Source: Pseudomonadota bacterium
GTDB lineage: Bacteria > Pseudomonadota > Alphaproteobacteria > Sphingomonadales > Sphingomonadaceae
Assembly (NCBI GenBank): GCA_023400405.1
Contig: JAEXFD010000053.1
Location: 1 to 59,928, forward strand
DNA: 59,928 bases
Reading direction: 5' to 3'
Part shown: piece after piece, positions 57,009-59,928 of the stretch
Position numbering within the stretch: the first letter of the stretch is position 1
Layout of the letters: every line of letters starts with the position of its first letter
Program-made: the position numbers and the translations under genes
Notes under the pieces: generated by a model
Seen by the model: the letters and a program-made list of their open reading frames with translations, nothing else
What the model was told of the DNA's origin: nothing
Database searches by the model: none

Positions 57009-58630
57009 TGGCCACCGCCATTTCCGCCAACAAGGCCGAGCTGCTCGCCATCGCCGATTCGGTCGCGAAGGAGAAGCTGATCGACAAGGCCATCGTCATC
57101 GAGGCGATGGAAGACGCGATCCAGCGCGCCGCCAAGAACCGCTACGGCGTCGAGAACGACATCCGCGCCAAGCTCGATCCGCAGACCGGCGACCTGCGCC
57201 TGTGGCGCGTCGTCGAAGTGGTCGAGGCGGTCGATGATTATTTCAAGCAGGTCGATGTCGCCCAGGCCCAGAAGCTCCAGAAGGGCGCCGCGGTCGGCGA
57301 CTATATCGTCGATCCGCTGCCCCCGATCGAATTCGGCCGCATCCAGGCCCAGGCTTCGAAGCAGATCATCTTCCAGAAGGTCCGCGATGCCGAGCGCGAG
57401 CGCCAGTTCGAGGAATTCAAGGACCGGATGGGCGAGATCATCACCGGCGTGGTGAAGCGCGTCGAGTTCGGCCATGTCGTCGTCGACCTCGGCCGCGCCG
57501 AGGGCGTCATCCGCCGCGACCAGCAGATTCCGCGCGAAGTCGTCCGCGTCGGCGATCGCGTCCGCTCGGTGATCCTCAACGTCCGCCGCGAGAACCGCGG
57601 GCCGCAGATCTTCCTCAGCCGCGCCGCGCCGGACTTCATGAAGAAGCTGTTCGCGCAGGAAGTGCCCGAAATCTACGACGGCATCATCGAGATCAAGGCC
57701 GCCGCCCGCGATCCGGGCTCGCGCGCCAAGATCGGCGTCATCAGCCATGACAGCTCGATCGATCCGGTCGGCGCCTGCGTCGGCATGAAGGGCAGCCGCG
57801 TCCAGGCGGTCGTCCAGGAAATGCAGGGCGAGAAGATCGACATCATCCCCTGGTCGCCCGACACCGCGACCTTCGTCGTCAATGCGCTGCAGCCGGCAAA
57901 CGTCAGCCGCGTCGTGATCGACGAGGAAGAGGACCGCATCGAAGTCGTCGTCCCCGACGATCAGCTCAGCCTCGCGATCGGCCGCCGCGGCCAGAACGTC
58001 CGTCTCGCCTCGCAGCTCACCGCCAAGGCGATCGACATCCTCACCGAGACCGATGCCAGCGAGAAGCGCCAGCAGGAGTTCGTCGCCAACAGCGAGCTGT
58101 TCCAGAACGAGCTCGATGTCGACGAGACGCTCGCCCAGCTGCTCGTCGCCGAGGGCTTCTCGAGCCTAGAGGAAGTCGCCTATGTCGAGCTCGACGAGAT
58201 CGCGAGCATCGAAGGCTTTGACGAGGAGCTCGGCCAGGAGCTGCAGAGCCGCGCGCAGGAAGCGCTCGAGCGCCGCGAGGAAGCCAATCGCCAGCTGCGC
58301 CGCGACCTCGGCGTGTCGGACGATCTCGCCACCATGCCCTATATGACCGAAGCGATGCTGGTCACGCTCGGCAAGGCGGGAATCAAGACGCTCGACGACC
58401 TCGCCGATCTCGCCACCGACGAGCTGGTCGAGAAGAAGCGCGCCGAGCCGCGCCGCCGCAACGAGGACGCGCCGCGCAAGAGCGAGAACAAGGGCGGCAT
58501 CCTCGCCGAGTACGGGCTCAGCGACGAGCAGGGCAACGAGATCATCATGGCCGCCCGTGCGCACTGGTTCACCGACGACGAAGCCGCGGGCGACGCCCAG
58601 GCGGTGCAGCCGGCGGAGGACGAAGCCTGA
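57008..58630 (+). CDS. nusA: Transcription termination/antitermination factor NusA
   Basis: A 540-aa RNA-polymerase factor. The domain order is standard: NusA N-terminal domain (EAMEDAIQRAAKNRYGVEND and following), S1 (MGEIITGVVKRVEFGHVVVD), KH1 and KH2 (GSRAKIGVISHDSSIDPVGA, CVGMKGSRVQAVVQEMQGEK, LSLAIGRRGQNVRLASQLTA), and two C-terminal helix-hairpin-helix repeats (LLVAEGFSSLEEVAYVELDE, VTLGKAGIKTLDDLADLATD). The acidic end ADDEA-type tail is typical of alphaproteobacteria. Start and stop each overlap a neighbour by one base (TGATG), so expression is tightly coupled to rimP and the tautomerase. Confidence 0.97.
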   Translation: MATAISANKAELLAIADSVAKEKLIDKAIVIEAMEDAIQRAAKNRYGVENDIRAKLDPQTGDLRLWRVVEVVEAVDDYFKQVDVAQAQKLQKGAAVGDYIVDPLPPIEFGRIQAQASKQIIFQKVRDAERERQFEEFKDRMGEIITGVVKRVEFGHVVVDLGRAEGVIRRDQQIPREVVRVGDRVRSVILNVRRENRGPQIFLSRAAPDFMKKLFAQEVPEIYDGIIEIKAAARDPGSRAKIGVISHDSSIDPVGACVGMKGSRVQAVVQEMQGEKIDIIPWSPDTATFVVNALQPANVSRVVIDEEEDRIEVVVPDDQLSLAIGRRGQNVRLASQLTAKAIDILTETDASEKRQQEFVANSELFQNELDVDETLAQLLVAEGFSSLEEVAYVELDEIASIEGFDEELGQELQSRAQEALERREEANRQLRRDLGVSDDLATMPYMTEAMLVTLGKAGIKTLDDLADLATDELVEKKRAEPRRRNEDAPRKSENKGGILAEYGLSDEQGNEIIMAARAHWFTDDEAAGDAQAVQPAEDEA

Positions 58631-58857
58631 TGCCGTTCATCGACATCCGCCTGGCGGGTTCGGCGACGCGCGAGCAGAAGGCGCAGATCGTCGCGGACGT
58701 GACGCGCTCGATGGTCGAGCGGCTGGGCAAGCCGGCGGCTGCCGTCCAGGTCAACATCGTCGAGCTTGCTCTTGAGAATTACGGCGCGGGCGGTCAGCTG
58801 ATCGCGGATCGCAACGCGCCGGTGCAGGGAGACGCGCATGCGGAACCCTCACAATGA
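58630..58857 (+). CDS. 4-oxalocrotonate tautomerase-family protein
   Basis: A 75-aa tautomerase-fold protein. After Met removal the catalytic Pro is first (PFIDIRLAGSATREQKAQIV), followed by ADVTRSMVERLGKPAAAVQV and NIVELALENYGAGGQLIADR, the normal 4-OT length plus a short tail. It overlaps the nusA stop by one base, and its own end overlaps the original ylxR start by 20 bp. A tautomerase inside the rimP-nusA-infB operon is unusual; its role with translation genes is unknown, and it may simply exploit constitutive expression. Confidence 0.88.
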   Translation: MPFIDIRLAGSATREQKAQIVADVTRSMVERLGKPAAAVQVNIVELALENYGAGGQLIADRNAPVQGDAHAEPSQ

Positions 58858-58996
58858 GCCGCGAACGCTAGCAGCGAAGGCCTGCCTTAGCCCCTCCCCT
58901 TCAGGGGAGGGGTTGGGGTGGGGCCTGTCCACGGGCGGCGGTCTCTATGAGACTCCCCCACCCCCAACCCCTCCCCTGAAGGGGAGGGGCTTTTGA
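58838..58996 (+). pseudogene. Displaced 5' end of ylxR, read into a palindromic repeat
   Basis: ATG 58838 has the best ribosome site in the area (AGGGAG, 8 nt) and begins MRNPHNEPRT, the kind of N-terminus expected for ylxR in this group. The frame then runs through the palindromic repeat (SPSPSGEGLGWG ... PPTPPLKGRGF) and stops at 58996, overlapping the TTG at 58993 from which the rest of ylxR is read. The two frames differ by two bases. It is either a coupled leader peptide or a broken start. Confidence 0.6.
58890..58990. repeat. Palindromic repeat pair inserted in the ylxR 5' region
   Basis: Arms 58890-58923 and 58956-58990 are inverted copies differing by one extra C in the second. Each arm is itself a hairpin (CCCCTCCCCTTCAGGGGAGG plus GG). 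When translated, the two arms give PSPSGEG and PPTPPLKGRG, a repeat type seen widely in sphingomonad genomes. The near-repeat CCGCG-ACx flanks it (58859-58867 and 58999-59007). Confidence 0.85.
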
Positions 58997-59682
58997 ACCC
59001 GCGCACCTGCATCCTCTCCCGCGAAGAGGCCCCTCGCGAAGGCCTGATCCGGCTCGCGCTCTCGCCCGATGGCGAAGTGCTGCCCGATGTCCGCGCCAAG
59101 GCGCCGGGCCGCGGCGCCTGGATCGGCGTCACCCGCGCCGAGCTCGAGGCCAATGCAAAGAAGCTCAAGGGCGCGCTCGCCCGCGCGTTCAAGACGAGCG
59201 ACCTGCGCATTCCCGACGATCTCGGCCAGCGAATCGCCGATCAGCTCCAGCGCAATGCGCTCGATCGGCTCGGCCTGGAATTCAAGGCCGGCCATGTCGC
59301 GATCGGCGGCGAGCGCATCGAGAATGCCGCGCGCACCGGCCGGCTGGCGCTGCTGCTCCATGCCTCGGACGCCGGGGAAGACGGCAGCCGCAAGCTCACC
59401 CAGGCCTGGCGCGTCGGCTCCGATCGCGAAGGAACTGGCATCAAGGGCTTAACATTGCCGGTTCCGCGTACCATATTGTCCTTGGCGCTGGGCCGCGAAA
59501 ATGTGGTACATGCCGGCCTGACCGACGCCAAAGCAGCCGCGCGGACGAGCGAAGCGCTCGATCGGTGGCTGCACTTTATCGGACCCGATTCCACCCCCCG
59601 CCCTTGCGAAACCGCTTCGCAAGGCGCATCGGCGCTTCCGTCGGAAGCGTCGCATGACGAACGACAGACTGAAGGACTTTAG
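58993..59682 (+). CDS. ylxR: YlxR/DUF448 RNA-binding protein with C-terminal L7Ae-like domain
   Basis: A 229-aa protein as read from TTG 58993. The DUF448 core is intact: NPRTCILSREEAPREGLIRL, SPDGEVLPDVRAKAPGRGAW and IGVTRAELEANAKK. A second domain with an L7Ae-like pattern follows (FKAGHVAIGGERIENAARTG, RLALLLHASDAGEDG), then SLALGRENVVHAGLTDAKAA and a low-complexity tail. In Bacillus the DUF448 protein (RnpM) modulates RNase P. TTG has no good ribosome site of its own, and translation probably depends on reinitiation from the short frame ending at 58996. The true start, before a palindromic repeat arrived, was probably ATG 58838. The gene stays in the normal place between nusA and infB. 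Confidence 0.82.
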   Translation: MNPRTCILSREEAPREGLIRLALSPDGEVLPDVRAKAPGRGAWIGVTRAELEANAKKLKGALARAFKTSDLRIPDDLGQRIADQLQRNALDRLGLEFKAGHVAIGGERIENAARTGRLALLLHASDAGEDGSRKLTQAWRVGSDREGTGIKGLTLPVPRTILSLALGRENVVHAGLTDAKAAARTSEALDRWLHFIGPDSTPRPCETASQGASALPSEASHDERQTEGL

Positions 59683-59690
59683 GCAGCCGC

Positions 59691-59928
59691 ATGAGCGACA
59701 CCGACAACGACAAGCCGAAACTGGGCATGCGCGCGCCGCTGGGACTGAAGCGCACGGTCGAGACGGGCAAGGTGAAGCAGAGCTTCAGCCATGGCCGCTC
59801 GAACACCGTGGTCGTGGAAGTGAAGCGCCGGCGTGTCCTGGGTCCGCAGGGCGCCCCGCAGGAAGAGCAGACGCCGGCCCCTGCGCCCGCGCCCGCCGCC
59901 GCGGCCCCCGCGCCGCAGGCCCCGCGCC
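59691..59928 (+). CDS. infB: Translation initiation factor IF-2, N-terminal part (cut by the right edge)
   Basis: The first 79 codons of infB, starting at ATG 59691, 8 bp after ylxR. The N-terminus MSDTDNDKPKLGMRAPLGLK continues RTVETGKVKQSFSHGRSNTV and VVEVKRRRVLG, the conserved alphaproteobacterial IF-2 leader, followed by the Pro/Ala-rich low-complexity linker (PAPAPAPAAAAPAP). The GTPase domains are off the right edge. It is last in the visible rimP-nusA-tautomerase-ylxR-infB operon. Confidence 0.95.
   Translation, partial: MSDTDNDKPKLGMRAPLGLKRTVETGKVKQSFSHGRSNTVVVEVKRRRVLGPQGAPQEEQTPAPAPAPAAAAPAPQAPR

Noticed and set aside
1..59928. CRISPR arrays, tRNA/rRNA genes, insertion sequences, prophage
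   Set aside because: No regular direct repeats with spacers, no cloverleaf or rRNA segments, and no transposase, integrase or phage structural genes were recognised. The inverted pairs are short palindromic elements.

Overview
The window is about 60 kb of high-GC, tightly packed DNA with short gaps and many 1-20 bp gene overlaps. Gene content points to a sphingomonad-type alphaproteobacterium (Sphingomonas or a close relative): TonB-dependent receptors, a Suv3-like helicase / S4 protein / FdxA / CarD block, a UQCC-type cytochrome bc1 chaperone next to a DUF177 protein, an A2M-PBP1C pair, a CtrA-type site, and palindromic repeats whose translations (PEPVEG, PSPSGEG) recur in sphingomonad genes. 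This is inference from content; there is no rRNA gene to confirm it, and I saw no tRNA, insertion sequence, prophage or CRISPR array. No gene-free stretch exceeds 300 bases.

Layout. 1-9134 is an N-acetylglucosamine/chitin locus: leftward TonB receptor, GH20 hexosaminidase and an EIIA-HPr-EI phosphotransferase (cut by the left edge), diverging from a GntR regulator, NagB-II-type deaminase and NagA. The divergent promoter region carries two arrays of TGGT repeats. 9187-20406 holds an M20 peptidase, PdeM, two DUF2807 proteins, CarD, FdxA, an S4 protein, the helicase, an M23 peptidase with a CtrA-type box upstream, and a HerA ATPase. 20454-24566 is a leftward envelope cluster (NfrB-like glycosyltransferase, NfrA-C-like protein, TauE/SafE permease, TIGR02186 protein). 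24725-32872 is the alpha-2-macroglobulin plus PBP1C pair.

32986-48505 has envelope and respiratory genes (RcnB-like, BamE, UQCC chaperone, DUF177), a TetR / TonB receptor / MFS uptake module, RF3, a chemoreceptor, an aldose epimerase, RarD, and an ArsR-SRPBCC-SRPBCC operon with two visible operators. 48510-52929 contains a crotonase, a leftward four-gene operon I cannot assign to a known system (52-aa peptide, HEAT-like protein, cupin-like protein with His-x-His...Glu...His, winged-helix regulator with a degenerate receiver), and two hotdog thioesterases. 53012-56335 has a PQQ-type sugar dehydrogenase and an S9 peptidase. 56460 to the right edge is rimP-nusA-(tautomerase)-ylxR-infB, in which a palindromic repeat has landed in the 5' end of ylxR.

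Most interesting: (1) the peptide / HEAT-like / cupin-like / pseudo-receiver operon at 49317-51959; (2) palindromic repeat pairs of four different sequence families, one inside the helicase reading frame and one splitting ylxR; (3) legible operators beside the ArsR, TetR, GntR and DUF2807 genes and a perfect TTAA-N7-TTAA box before the M23 peptidase.
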